This document shows positions 53,093-64,000 of a DNA stretch of 64,000 nt, piece by piece. The translations under genes were made by a program, and so were the position numbers. Origin of the DNA: Nitzschia sp. DOCU1 (taxonomy: Eukaryota > Bacillariophyta > Bacillariophyceae > Bacillariales > Bacillariaceae); NCBI GenBank assembly GCA_951394045.1, contig OX595987.1:1674001-1738000 (forward strand), written 5' to 3'. The notes beneath the pieces are model-generated. The model had not been told where the DNA came from, did no database searches, and saw only the letters and a program-made list of their open reading frames with translations. Numbering within the stretch: position 1 is the first letter of the stretch; each line of letters opens with the position of its first letter.

Positions 53093-55437
53093 TTAGTCTT
53101 CAGTGGCATACACACGAACAATATTGAGCTGAGAGTCCAAGGTCACTGCGACCAGATCAGACTCGAGGGCTTGCGTTTTTGTCATTTCGCGATTGCCTGG
53201 CTCGCCATTGCCGCCACGACCGACGACCCTTTTACGCATCTTGTGGAGACCACCTCTTGCATTGGCCCGAGATCGTTTGTCTTTGGCGAATTGAACTGCC
53301 GCCTTGGCGACAGCCTCGTCCGAGTCCAAACTGATGGGGCCGTCGCCTTTGAGACACTTGGAGCGACTAATAGACCCATCCGTATTCTCTTCCAGAGATG
53401 TCAAAAATTCGAGACATGATCGACGGCGCTGACGCCACTGAGCGGCCATGTGTTGAATACGGCGTTTGGTCTTCTCCTTGTGCTTTTCATTCACCTTGAG
53501 CTTTTGTGCCTCTGCGAGTTTCTCTTCCAGTTCCTGGAGGAGCCGTTCCTCGGCCTCCAACTTGAGAGTCAACTCCTCGTTGGTGGGTTCTGCCAAAAGC
53601 TTGGCGGTAAGTTCCTTGGTGGATGCGAGAGTAGCATTGAGGCCTTGCTCTTCCGCCTTGGCGGCAGCAAGATCATTGACTAGTGCATCGCGTTCATCAC
53701 GATCCAAGCCCTTGACCTTGGTATAGTCGACAAAGTACAAGTTGGTGGCGGGATTTCTGCCGGGCTTGAAGACAAGCGATGCAGAGTAGGGTTCCAGATT
53801 CTCCTTGTTGGCAGGAGGAAGTTTCTTCTCGTCGTCGCCCCCTTCATCATCACTATCTGCAAATTGATTCTTGCTATCGAACTTGTCGGGCACCATTTCG
53901 GACAAGCAAGCACTCAGGACTCCTTGCGGAACCACGGCCTTCAATCCCTGCAACGTACAAAGAATGCAGCAGTCAATCAGCAGGAACATATTTGATGGAA
54001 TGTGAGTGTGACGAGAACGCAGCGCACCTTGTAAATTTGAGTGATATTCATGGGTTGAAAGGCATCATAGAGGAAATCAAAAATGATCTTTTTGGCCGCC
54101 GGCTTTGACACGACAATCCGCGCATCCTTCCCTCCCATTTCTTGAGCTTGTTCCATCCACGTTTTGTATCGCGCCTCCAACGCCTTGGACGCCGTGGCGG
54201 CTGCCTTGGCATTGACGGGCTTGGAATTGACGAGCGAATTTTCTTCCTTGGACGAACCGAGAAGCGAAGGAGGTGGCGGAGTCACAAAGTTAGCAGTGCC
54301 ACAAGTTGTTTTTGCATCATTAGTGGAGGCATCGTTTCGTTTGCCCTTGGGACTGAGGTCCAAAGCGGTGCTGTCGCTAGAAGAAGACGAAAAGACGGGC
54401 ATGGGAGGATTCTTTTGCTCGCTACACTTGCTCGCAATGACGCGAAGGTGTTCGGGAGCCAAGTATTTCACAGGCAACTCTTCGACGGGCGGCCAGCCGT
54501 CAAAGTCATTCTCTTGACAGTCGAGGCAATAGAACCAGCGATCTTTTGGATCCTTGCTGTTGACATAGAGTCCAAAGGCCGCAAGACCACAATCTTGAGA
54601 GCAACAAATCTCATTGTTCAAGAGTTCGTCAAGAGAGAGGATCTTTTTGAGGTCATACTGGACGTCATCCTCATCTTCTTCGTCTTGTTCGCTTTCCTCG
54701 GCGGCATCCGCCATGGGCGCATCATCACCTTGTGTTTGCGAAATGATGGGAGCGACGGCATCCTCTTCCTTCTTGTCGCTGTCGCCGCCGCTGCCCGTGA
54801 TATCATCACGCGACGAGGCTACAGAAGCAGAATCCGAGGCAGCGGAATCTTCCGAAACGGCGGCAGCGAGATCGCTTTTGATGGCATGAGAATCAGTCGC
54901 TTCATCGTTGGCGCTTGGATCCTTGTCGGTGCGAGCAGCAGTAGTGGTGCAAGACTTGTCTTTGTCGTCGTCATCACCACAAGGCTTGGCAGGAGCGCCA
55001 GCCTTGGCAGCGTCTTCGGAAGGAGGAAGCTTCTCCTTGATAGAATCGTCACACGGAGAAGGATCTTGGGTCTTGTCGTCGACGACGACTTGTTGATCTT
55101 GCATGACAACGTCGTCGGAAGTACTCTTGGTCTTGTGATCCTCGGCGGCGTCGGCGTCGTTTCCCGTGAAACACTCGCCAAAGTCTTCCATCTGGCACTT
55201 GTCACACATGTCCCACTTGTCACCAGTCTTTTGAGACTCCCAGGTAGCTGTCGCTTGGGCCTTGCAAGAACGACAAGCGACAGTTTCACTCTCGGCAATG
55301 ACACGAATGCCGTCCCATGGGCCTTCATCAACTTCTTGTTCGTCGTCGTCGTCATTATCATCACTGACCTTGATCTTCTTGGACGCCTTGGCGGCGCCAT
55401 CCTCTTTGATGCTGCTGGCTTTTGATTTGCGAGCCAT
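53093..55437 (-). CDS. HOP2/PSMC3IP-like protein with two added zinc-finger motifs
   Basis: Exons are 55437-54028 and 53947-53093, giving 754 residues. A first C4 motif at C55, C58, C78, C81 (ETVACRSCK, KWDMCDKCQMEDFG) recurs at C279, C283, C304, C307 (EICCSQDCG, RWFYCLDCQENDFDGW); both end W-x-x-C-x-x-C-Q-x-x-D-F. Between them is a long acidic, Ser/Ala-rich linker. From about 445 the protein resembles HOP2: a winged-helix-like start (IIFDFLYDAFQPMNITQIYK, split from GLKAVVPQGVLSACLSEM by the intron), NLYFVDYTKVKGL, a leucine-rich coiled coil, and WRQRRRSCLEFLTSLEENTD, as in the HOP2 C-terminus. HOP2 with MND1 assists DMC1/RAD51 strand exchange. Canonical HOP2 is about 220 residues, so the N-terminal extension is exceptional. 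The homology is by pattern, not search. Confidence 0.7.
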
Positions 55438-55937
55438 GTTGGAAGGTATGAATGAACGCTATTGTAAGACGAATGAAGTATAGAATAGAGCAAGGACAAA
55501 ACTATGTTGTTTCATTTCTTTCATCGATGAGCATCCATGCGCCGCATTTTGGCTCTCGGAGGGAATTCTCCTTTCCAGTAGTGATTCCTACGAATTCCTA
55601 CGTTTGAATGTCGGCTTGCAAGAACATGGGTAGGCATTCAGATACATACTTTCTTAGAGTACGTATCTGCTGGTTTAGGAATGCCGGTAGGCGGACGCTT
55701 CGACGTCAGCATGGGCGTTGCTTCCACCTCTTTCCAAAAAATTTCAAACCTCCGATACGTAAGCACGTCGTTGATTAGTACCAACGAAAGATGGATGAGG
55801 GGTGATGCCGCTCGCGGTAGGCCGACCCCACTATTGCGTTTTGTTGTCTCTATCATAGCTCTGTGGGGTGCAGACTTTGGCGGCATTGTACGAGTATCCA
55901 TTTCCACTTTCCTTGGTGCAACTAACAAAGTGAAAGG
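55438..55937. promoter_or_regulatory. Divergent promoter region, HOP2-like and myosin genes
   Basis: These 500 nt lie between divergent starts. A plus-strand open frame at 55681-56088 overlaps the myosin start in another frame and is rejected. No clear element is seen. Confidence 0.4.
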
Positions 55938-58900
55938 ATGGGAAGTAACAAGAAGAAAAAGAACAAGAATCGGGGAGGTGGCGGCGGCGCCACTCCAACG
56001 AACAATGCTGCGACCATTGAAGTCTCGACGACCCCCCAGCCAGCAGCTCCTGCCGTTGCAATCCCAGAGACCCCAACGACACCAATAGCACAGGCTCCAG
56101 CACCTCCAATTATGCCACCGGCTCCAACTACACCACAAGCTCCGACAAAGGCCCCTCCATCGCCCCAAAAGACAAGGGCCAAAGCCGTCGATCTGGTAAG
56201 TTAAAAAGGTATTTGGACGTGGAAATCTGCCAACGCTCATCAGAGGCTAATTTTTTAATTCATTCATTCACCCAGGTGACTGGAAAAGCCAAAGTGGAAT
56301 ATTATTTTGATCCGACCAAAGTGTTAGGTGCCAAAAGCTCTACAGCGACTCCTTTCAAAACTCCATCCAAGAAGAATCATGGAAGTAGTGAAGATACTTC
56401 CGATTCGGCGCTCTATTCGTCCAAGCACTTGTTTGTCCCGTGTATGATTCTGAAGTCGTTAGAAGAAGATGGAGAAAATGGAGCCAATGGCGAGACTCCC
56501 AAAGAAGGGACCGGACCAGCGTTAGTAAAGACATCGGATGGAACCTTGTACAAGATTCGAGAAATCAAGGAACTCACGGCCGTGACGGCGCCAGATGATT
56601 ACGAGGGAGTCAAGGATGTGTTGAATCTGCCCAATATTTCGGAACCTAGTTTGTTGCACACGCTGAGAATTCGTTACAAGCGAGACGATATCTACACAAG
56701 TGCCGGTCCCATTCTCATTTCGATAAATCCTTACAAGTCTGTCAGCAAGAATGGAGAATCCTTGTATTCTCCCGAAGTCATGATGCGATATCGCCAAAAG
56801 GAAAGTTTTGGAGAGCATAGTGGTGTCGAACCACATTTGTTTCAAGTTGCGGATCGGGCGTATTCGGCAATGATGGATTCGGTTCATAACGTTCCACATT
56901 TGGAAGAAGAAGATCCCGCGATTGTTCTAGAAGGAGACATTGGTGTGCAGCCTGGGCAAGCGAGAAATCAAAGTGTCATTATCAGTGGAGAGTCGGGTGC
57001 CGGAAAGACAGAGGCTACCAAGTATATCATGCAGTATCTGGCACGTATTACGAAACGAAGCAGCAAAGCTGGCAACTCGGACGTCATTGTGGAAGAGGGC
57101 AAGACGATTGCTGCCTTGGAGGATCGCGTGTTGTCGTCGAATCCGCTGTTGGAAACGTTTGGAAATGCCCAGACACTTCGCAACGACAACTCGTCTCGAT
57201 TCGGAAAGTTTATACACATCAATGTCAGTACAGAGACTGGCGCTATCGTCGGTGCTCGTATTTCGAATTACTTGTTGGAGAAGACTAGAATTACTCAGCA
57301 GATCGAAGGCGAACGCAACTACCACATTTTCTATCAACTCTTTGCTGGGGCTAAACCCGAGTTGCTCGAAGAGATTGGTCTGGACGGCGGCGCGCAGACT
57401 TTTAAATATCTTGGAAACCGACCTTATCCCAAGACCAAAAAGGATACGGAAAACTTTGCTGAGACAGTTCAGTGCCTGAACCGTATTGGCCTGTCCGCCG
57501 AGGATCAAAACAAAATCTTGGCCTTTTGCGCGGCCGTTCTACATTTAGGAAATGTCTCATTCCAAGAGAGTGATTCGGGCGATCATTCCGCCGTCATTGT
57601 CGAATCTAGCCGACCTAGTTTGCAAAAGGCATGCACACTTCTTGGCTTGGACGAAAAGGCGGTGACGGAAGCTATTTTGACAAAGCTGTTGACGATCGGC
57701 GGCAAAACAATCAAGAAGCCTTCCTCGGTCGCCGTTGCCGAAGATAAACGGGATGCGCTCGCGAAAATGACCTACTCCTGCATATTTCTGTGGCTTGTGG
57801 AGTCTATCAACGAAACACTTAGTAGTGCGGGAAAGGCTGTGGACCACGACGAAGAGATTGTCGGCAGCATTGGTATTCTCGACATTTTTGGCTTTGAGAC
57901 TTTTGAAGTCAATGGTTATGAGCAGCTGCTCATCAATTACTGCAACGAGTGCTTGCAAAATCAGTTCAACAAGCACATCTTTCAGGTCGAACAAAATCTC
58001 TACTCCACCGAGGGAGTCGATTGGACGTACATTAGTTTCAACGACAACCGACCGTGCCTTGAATTGATCGAAGGCGCACCTGGTAAGGCGGGCATCCTGG
58101 GTACATTGGACGACGCCTACGCTGGTATGGGAGATGCTGCTGAGAAAGATGTCAAGTTTGTGGGTCAACTCCATAAGCTCTTTGGCAGCGTCGCAGGTAC
58201 CAAGAATATCGACGCCGGCCATGAGTACTTTATTACCCCAAAGTTCGGCAACGACCGCCAATTCATCATCGTACACTACGCTGGTGAAGTCAAATACACT
58301 GCAGATGGGTTCGTTGAAAAGAATATGGAAAGTCTAAGCAATGAATTGAAGGAGCTTGGGGATTCATCGACGGTGGAACTCGCCAAGGCCGTGTATTCGC
58401 ACGCGACGAGCACCGTGGACTCGAGCCAGCAGGGAAATAGTCGCCGCTCGTCGATTCGAGGATTCAGTGTTGCCTCTCAATTCAAGCTATCGCTGCAGTC
58501 CCTAGTTGAAGATCTAGAGAAGACGCAACCGCATTATATCCGATGCATTAAGCCAAATCCGAAAAAGGCTCCAAACGCGTTCAACGCTGGCGAGATCCTA
58601 AAGCAACTGCGGTACTCGGGAATGATGGAAGCCATCCGGATCCGTCGGGAAGGGTATGCCTTGCGAGAGCCCCACCAAAGCTTTTTCAACCGCTTCTCGG
58701 TTCTGCTTGGACCCGACGACCTTGCAGAGGACGCAAGCATCGAACAGCTCGTCAGGGTTCTTTCAAAGAGATTGAATGTCAGTGACGCCGACTGGCAAAT
58801 TGGCCACTCCAAAATTTTCCTGCGACGAGAACTCTCAGACAAGCTCGAACGACTAGCGAAACTAAGAGTCCATGCAGCAGCTCGGTGTCTTGGAAGATTC

Positions 58901-61900
58901 AGCAGAAAGCTGGTTCAGCGTCGCTTGTCTTCACTACTTACCAATTGGGTCAGATTTCGTCTAAAAATGTTGAAGATTTACCGCAAACGTCGAGCTGCAA
59001 CGAAAATTCAATCTCTTTACCGCAAGACAAAGGGCAAACAATGGTACTCGTCGACGAAAGCGAAGATAGTTTTGGTGCAGTCGATTCAGCGACGAAGAGT
59101 CGCAGAAAAGCGCGTTCAGAAGATACGAGACCCGTTCTGCGACTTTTCCTATAAAGATATGAAGGAATTGCTCAAAACGGAAAAACAGGCGTTGGAAAAG
59201 GCAGTCAGTGCACAGGACTTCAAGCTAGCTGCAGAGAAGGAAGCCAAGATGTAAGTATGGATGGTGAAAGGGCCCGTGTATCAACTCAAAATATTTCTCA
59301 CGTAAAAGGCACGCAGAGAACAAATTATTGCCGTCATAGATTCAAAGAAGCCCATGACGCGGAAAAGGCTGGAGGAACTAATTTCCAAAGCCCAGGCTGG
59401 GCTGGAGGACGCCCTTCAACGAAAGGCATACACAGAGGCTGGACCGATCCAAGATGAGCTTGAGGCACTAGTAAAGCAACGTCAGGACCTACCGACAATG
59501 GCTGAGCTGAAGGGTGCAGTTCAATCAGCCGAGCTGGGCGTAGCTAGTGCAGCCAAGAATCGTGATTTCGCAGCGGCTGCCGCTGCACAAGCCGAACTCG
59601 ACGAGGCAAGGAAGCGTCTTGGGTTGGCTTTGGAGGCTGACGAGGAGAGCGACGTGGAAAGCGCCTTAAACGAAGAGCCCGAAATCTTGCAGACAGTTTC
59701 TATCGACGGGTTCGAATGCCGCTCAGATCTTGAAGCCGAAATAGCTTCCCTGCAAGCCCAGGTGGAAGCAGCCATTGCAGGGCGAGACTTTAAATCAGCG
59801 TCAGACTTGCAAGCAACAATCGAGAATCGCGAGAAGCTTCGACCTTTCTTCCCATCGCTTGGCGAACTTGAGTCTGACCTTGCTGCTAAGAAAGGAGAGC
59901 TTGAAGGAGCCGTCGCTAAGAAGGATTTTGTTCGAGCTGGAAAGTTGAACGACGAGATCGAACGACTGGAAAAGCAAGTTGAATATGAAAGAGAAAGGAC
60001 AGGAAACCATGGCGAAGGAAGTGATAGCGCCCCTCTGGTATCCGCCAAGTCGCTTGACGGAGAAGAAAAACACTTTGATTCGAGGTATGCACTAGAGGAG
60101 GAGATAAAGGCAACAAAGGCCACTCAAAGTGAGGCCGTTGCAAAACGGCAGTTCAAACGCGCTGAAGCCTGCCAGCATCTGATCGAAGAGCTGGAAAAGC
60201 TTCGCGCGAAACTTCCGACAGTGGCAGAAATGTCGAGAACCATCAAGCTAAAGAAAGCAGAGATGCAAAAAGCCATCACGGCGAAGCGTTTCGCCGACGC
60301 TGAGTCTCTGGATCATGAAATCGTCGAGCTTGAGAAGAAACTGGAGGAAGAAAAGGCCAGAGCACCCGAACCTGCGATGTCTCCCACTTCGATCAATGCG
60401 GTTTCAAGCGCAGGGGACGGGGCCAACTTTATCGCTCCCAAGGTTACTGTTGCATCCATCGCCACTCCAACCGCGCTGTTGCCCACGGTGAAGGCTTCGA
60501 TCCCGATCCCGAGTGATTTGGCTGCCGGCGCCATCATTCCTAAGTTAGGCAGCTCAACGTCACAGGTAGCGGGTCACTCTGAAACGACGCGAGAAAGCAA
60601 AGGGACAAACGGCAAAGGCTCGGCGAAGAACCAATCATCGGTTGAGCGCCTACGGCCGAAGAAGCCAGTTATTGCTAGTGCAACTAGCAGCGTGTTGGAT
60701 GTGTGCAAGTTGCTCGCGAGTAAGAGGGCAGCCGCTGCTCTGCTTGTGGACGGAGAGGGACGCTTGGCAGGCATCATCACCGATACAGATGTAACAAGGA
60801 AGGTCGCTGCCAAGTCCCTTGATCCCAGCACAACATCGGTGGATCAAGCAATGACTCCTAACCCAACATGCGTTTCCACTACTGACACCGCAATTGATGC
60901 CATGGCGACGATGTTGGAGAATCGATTTCGACATCTTCCCGTTGTGGACAACAGTGGCGCCCTTGTAGGGTTGCTTGACATTGCCAAGTGCCTGAATGAT
61001 GCTATTACGAAGATCGAGAAATCCGAAAACAAAGGCAGCAGCATTGCAAGTGAGTCTCTTCTCGCATCGATGAAATTGCAGGGCGACCAAGCCGCAACAC
61101 TTCAGGCTTTGCTTGAACCTCTCATGAAAGAGGCACTTGGCAGTCGGTCACCTGCTACTCTGCGTTCTTTACTGAGTGATTCTACACCCCCTATTGTTGA
61201 ACCCACGACCAGTGTTAAAGCGGCCTCAGTCATTATGGCTCAGGAGCGGAAGGCGGCTTTGGTCGTGGAAGATGGCAAGCTTGTTGGGATCTTTGGATTC
61301 AAAGACTTAATGACTCGAGTCGTTGCGAAGGAACTCTCCATGGACCTCACAGAAGTGTCCACAGTTATGACGCCAAGCCCAGAATCCGTTTTGCCTGACA
61401 TGACAGTACTGGAAGCTTTGCAGATTATGCACGATAACCAGTTTTTAACATTGCCGGTCTGCGAGGACGACGGGACTGTGGTCGGAATAGTCAACGTGGT
61501 GGACGTCATTCATGGTTGTGGGGGACCGGAGGGATGGCAGGCTGTGTTCGGCAACTCGCTTGAACTCGACGATCTGTCCGAGACCGGGTCGTTTCAGAGT
61601 GAGAAGATGGCCAGCAAAGCTCATAAGCCTGCTACTCAGGCCGATATTCGGCCCGTGTCGAAGTTACGACCAAAGAAGCCTTTGGTTTCGTCCACTGCAG
61701 ACAGCGTGCTTGCAGTTGCGCAAATGCTCGCAACAAAGCGTGGCGACGCAGCATTGATTGTGAACGAGTCCGGTGGTCTGACAGGAATAATAACGGACAA
61801 GGACGTCACAAGACGTGTTGTGGCTAAACATCTCGATCCCTCCGCCACCCCTGTCGCTCACGTCATGACAAAAAATCCAACATGCGTGTCGATGTCCGAT

Positions 61901-64000
61901 AGCGCAATGAATGCTATGTCAACGATGATTACGAACCAAATTCGTCACCTCCCAGTGCTCGACGACAACGGTGGAGTAGTTGGTCTACTCGACATTGCCA
62001 AATGCCTAAACGACGCGATTTCCAAGCTGGAGAAGTCGCAGACGAAGTCAGAAAACGTTGCTGGTCAGGTTTTGATGCAGGCAATTAGTGCCCAGGGGCC
62101 GAAGGGTAGCCAGGCTGCCGCGCTTCAAGCCCTGTTGGGTCCGTTGATGGCCCAAGCGTTCGGGTCACAATCTTCACCTACATTGCGCAGTATCTTGGAG
62201 GGAAACCCAGGGACTATTGTTGACCCTACGACTAGTGTCCGTGATGCTGGCAAATTGATGGCAGAATGCCGCAAGGCTGCTTTGGTCGTTGAAAATGGCC
62301 AATTAGTTGGCATCTTTGGTTTCAAAGATATGATGACCAGAGTTGTCGCCAAGGAACTTCAACCGGAATCAACGGAAGTAGCCGCTGTTATGACGCCAAA
62401 ACCAGAAGCAGTCTCGCCGGACATGACGGTACTGGAGGCTCTCCAAACCATGCACGACAACAAGTTTTTGACGCTGCCAGTATGTGAGGACGACGGTGCA
62501 GTGGTAGGTCTTGTTGACGTAATGGATGTGATTTACGGTTGTGGAGGTGTTGAGGGATGGCGTTCGGTATTCAGTAGTTCGTTGGATATGGACGACGCAT
62601 CCGAAAATGCTTCAGTCCATAGTGGTCGCGGGTCTACCTCGGGTAGTGTCGGCAGATCGGTACGATCACGCAAGAGTAAAGCAGAACCTCCCCAGGACTC
62701 CAGGCCTGTTTCCAAGCTACGCCCAAAGAAGCCATTGGTCGCATCTGCAAACGACACCGTTCTTTCCGTTACCCAGATGCTTGCAAGCAAGCGAGGCGAT
62801 GCCGCCCTACTCGTTAGCGATGCAGGAGGCCTTGCGGGCATTTTCACCGATACTGACGTTACAAGGCGTGTGGTCGCGAAGCACCTTGACGCATCGACCA
62901 CGGTGGTTTCTCATGTCATGACGAAGAATCCAACCTGTGTATCCATGTCCGACAGCGCGATGAAGGCCATGTCCACTATGATTGAGAATCACTTCCGGCA
63001 CCTTCCAGTGACCGACGACAACGGTGGGGTTGTTGGTCTTCTTGATATTGCGAAGTGTCTGAACGACGCAATATCCAAGCTGGCGAAGTCAAAGAAGAAG
63101 ACGGAAAGCACCGCGGGTGAAGCCTTGATGCAAGCGATGAACGCGCAGGGGGCCAAGGGAAGTCAAGCGGCTGCTCTTCAGGCTCTTCTGGGACCTTTGA
63201 TGGCCCAGGCATTAGGCTCGCAAACATCGCCGAGTTTGCGTACTTTGTTGGAAGGGAAGCCCGGAACAATAGTTGATCCGTCTACCAGCGTCCTCGATGC
63301 TGGCATGTTGATGGCTGAGCGGCGCAAGGCAGCCCTGGTTGTCGAGGACGGGCGGTTGGTTGGTATCTTTGGGTTCAAGGATATGATGACCCGAGTTGTC
63401 GCCAAGGAACTTCAAATGGAGCTGACAGCCGTATCGGCGGTTATGACGCCGAATCCAGAAGCAGTATCTCCGGACATGACGGTACTGGAGGCTCTCCAAA
63501 CCATGCACGACAACAAGTTTTTGACGCTGCCAGTATGTGAGGATGACGGCACAGTGGTAGGTCTTGTTGACGTGATGGATCTGATTTACGGTTGTGGAGG
63601 TGTTGAGGGATGGCGTTCTGTGTTCAACAGCACGCTGGATATGGACGACGCATCCGAAACTAACTCGGTCCATAGTGGTCGTGGGTCTACCTCGGGTAGT
63701 GTCGGCAGATCGGTACGATCACGCAAGAGTAAAGCAGAACCTCCCCAGGACTCCAGGCCTGTTTCCAAGCTACGCCCAAAGAAGCCATTGGTCGCATCTG
63801 CAAACGACACCGTTCTTTCCGTTACCCAGATGCTTGCAAGCAAGCGAGGCGATGCCGCCCTACTCGTTAGCGATGCAGGAGGCCTTGCGGGCATTTTCAC
63901 CGATACTGACGTTACAAGGCGTGTGGTCGCGAAGCACCTTGACGCATCGACCACGGTGGTTTCTCATGTCATGACGAAGAATCCAACCTGTGTATCCATG
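55938..64000 (+). CDS. Giant myosin with IQ, UVR-like and tandem CBS tail (class XXIX-like), 3' end outside window
   Basis: Exons are 55938-56195, 56276-59250 and 59317 to beyond 64000; 2639 residues are visible and no stop is reached. A basic, then Pro-rich N-terminus (about 1-86) precedes the motor. P-loop GESGAGKT is at 324-331, switch I NDNSSRFGKF near 389 and switch II DIFGFE at 622-627, so ATPase residues are intact; the motor ends with GHSKIFLRRELSDKLERL. Three IQ-like motifs follow (about 951-1035). Next are about seven UVR-like helical hairpins (about 1040-1423), a linker, and repeated units of four CBS domains starting near residues 1524, 1862, 2213 and 2564 (RPKKPxxxS). The tail matches the reported class XXIX design (three IQ, many CBS, PB1, C-terminal transmembrane helix); the last two would lie outside. 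A nucleotide-sensing cargo tail is inferred. Confidence 0.9.
60653..64000 (+). repeat. Tandem coding repeats of a four-CBS unit in the myosin tail
   Basis: Units begin at 60653, 61667, 62720 and 63773 (spacings 1014, 1053 and 1053 nt), each with two Bateman pairs. Within a unit, pair one has DVTRRVVAKHLD and HLPVxDxxGxVVGLLDIAK, pair two has KAALVVExGxLVGIFGFKD and LTLPVCEDDGxVVG. Units 1 and 2 are diverged. Units 3 and 4 are near-identical at the DNA level, with 62630-62947 and 63683-64000 matching without a difference I can see. The array continues past the window edge. Confidence 0.9.

Noticed and set aside
55681..56088. 135-residue plus-strand open frame upstream of the myosin
   Set aside because: It overlaps myosin exon 1 in another frame. 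The myosin frame is fixed by splicing into the motor.
59521..60123. 200-residue minus-strand frame within the myosin tail
   Set aside because: It is the antisense of the UVR-like coding repeats. The sense frame is uninterrupted for over 4.6 kb.
62541..63974. Identical 126-residue frames at 62541 and 63594 on the plus strand
   Set aside because: They are alternate-frame shadows of the near-identical CBS units, not genes.
60653..64000. CRISPR-like or satellite interpretation of the regular repeats
   Set aside because: The repeats are over 1 kb, coding and in one frame, and they match CBS domains.

Overview
The window looks like nuclear DNA of a photosynthetic stramenopile, most likely a pennate diatom. 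Phaeodactylum tricornutum is my best guess, but I could not check it. Four things point there: genes are dense with short GT-AG introns (about 65-90 nt); several proteins start with a signal peptide followed by an A/G-F (ASAFAP-like) plastid targeting motif; the eukaryotic core genes have divergent sequence; and a myosin carries CBS domains in its tail, an architecture reported for stramenopile class XXIX myosins. I see no CRISPR array, insertion sequence, rRNA or tRNA.

Layout. 1-2013 (-): plastid-targeted protein with two YqgE/AlgH (DUF179) domains, running off the left edge. 2085-7429 (+): a tandem segmental duplication with two paralogous nuclear proteins, the first truncated, the second with a PWWP-like region, an LEDGF-IBD-like bundle and a TFIIS-central-like domain. 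7874-9830 (+): GOST-type seven-helix protein. 9857-11115 (-): HIR-type SPFH protein. 11424-12740 (+): Methyltransf_16-type methyltransferase. 12778-16808 (-): long GRAM-VASt lipid-transfer protein. 17401-19242 (+): membrane sulfotransferase. 19648-20048 (+): LSM6. 20399-21721 (-): GDP-mannose 4,6-dehydratase in four exons. 22124-22564 (+): small basic protein. 22629-23846 (-): unknown protein with an internal repeat. 23.8-25.6 kb: gene-poor, with a possible decayed gene.

25614-26291 (-): RPB5. 26971-29296 (-) and 29820-31353 (+): a plastid NhaD antiporter with CBS domains, divergent from a plastid KASII, sharing a promoter with a TGACGTCA palindrome. 32167-36682 (+): two tandem paralogues of an IQ/coiled-coil family. 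37250-38386 (+): Rab geranylgeranyltransferase beta. 38401-39200 (-): unknown PH-like protein. 39594-40380 (-): PRA1. 40743-42064 (+): CSN4. 42142-43602 (-) and 44017-44854 (+): a plastid DUF3593-DUF2499 membrane protein, divergent from a DUF1499 thylakoid-lumen protein, again around a TGACGTCA palindrome. 44954-46570 (-): unrecognised polytopic membrane protein. 47531-50975 (+): PX-domain sorting-nexin-like protein. 51036-51413 (-): small predicted lumen protein. 51820-52938 (+): quinone-reductase-like MDR enzyme. 53093-55437 (-): HOP2-like protein with two added zinc-finger motifs. 55938 to the right edge (+): a giant myosin with three IQ motifs, UVR-like hairpins and tandem four-CBS units, the last two almost identical.

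Functional themes are plastid physiology (ion exchange, fatty acid synthesis, lumen proteins), vesicle traffic and membrane contact sites (PX, PRA1, Rab prenylation, GRAM-VASt, GOST, myosin), and nuclear functions (RPB5, LSM6, CSN4, LEDGF-like, HOP2-like). Genes lie mostly in divergent or convergent pairs; some convergent stops are only 14-40 nt apart. Exon junctions were set by hand from GT/AG sites, frame continuity and family conservation.
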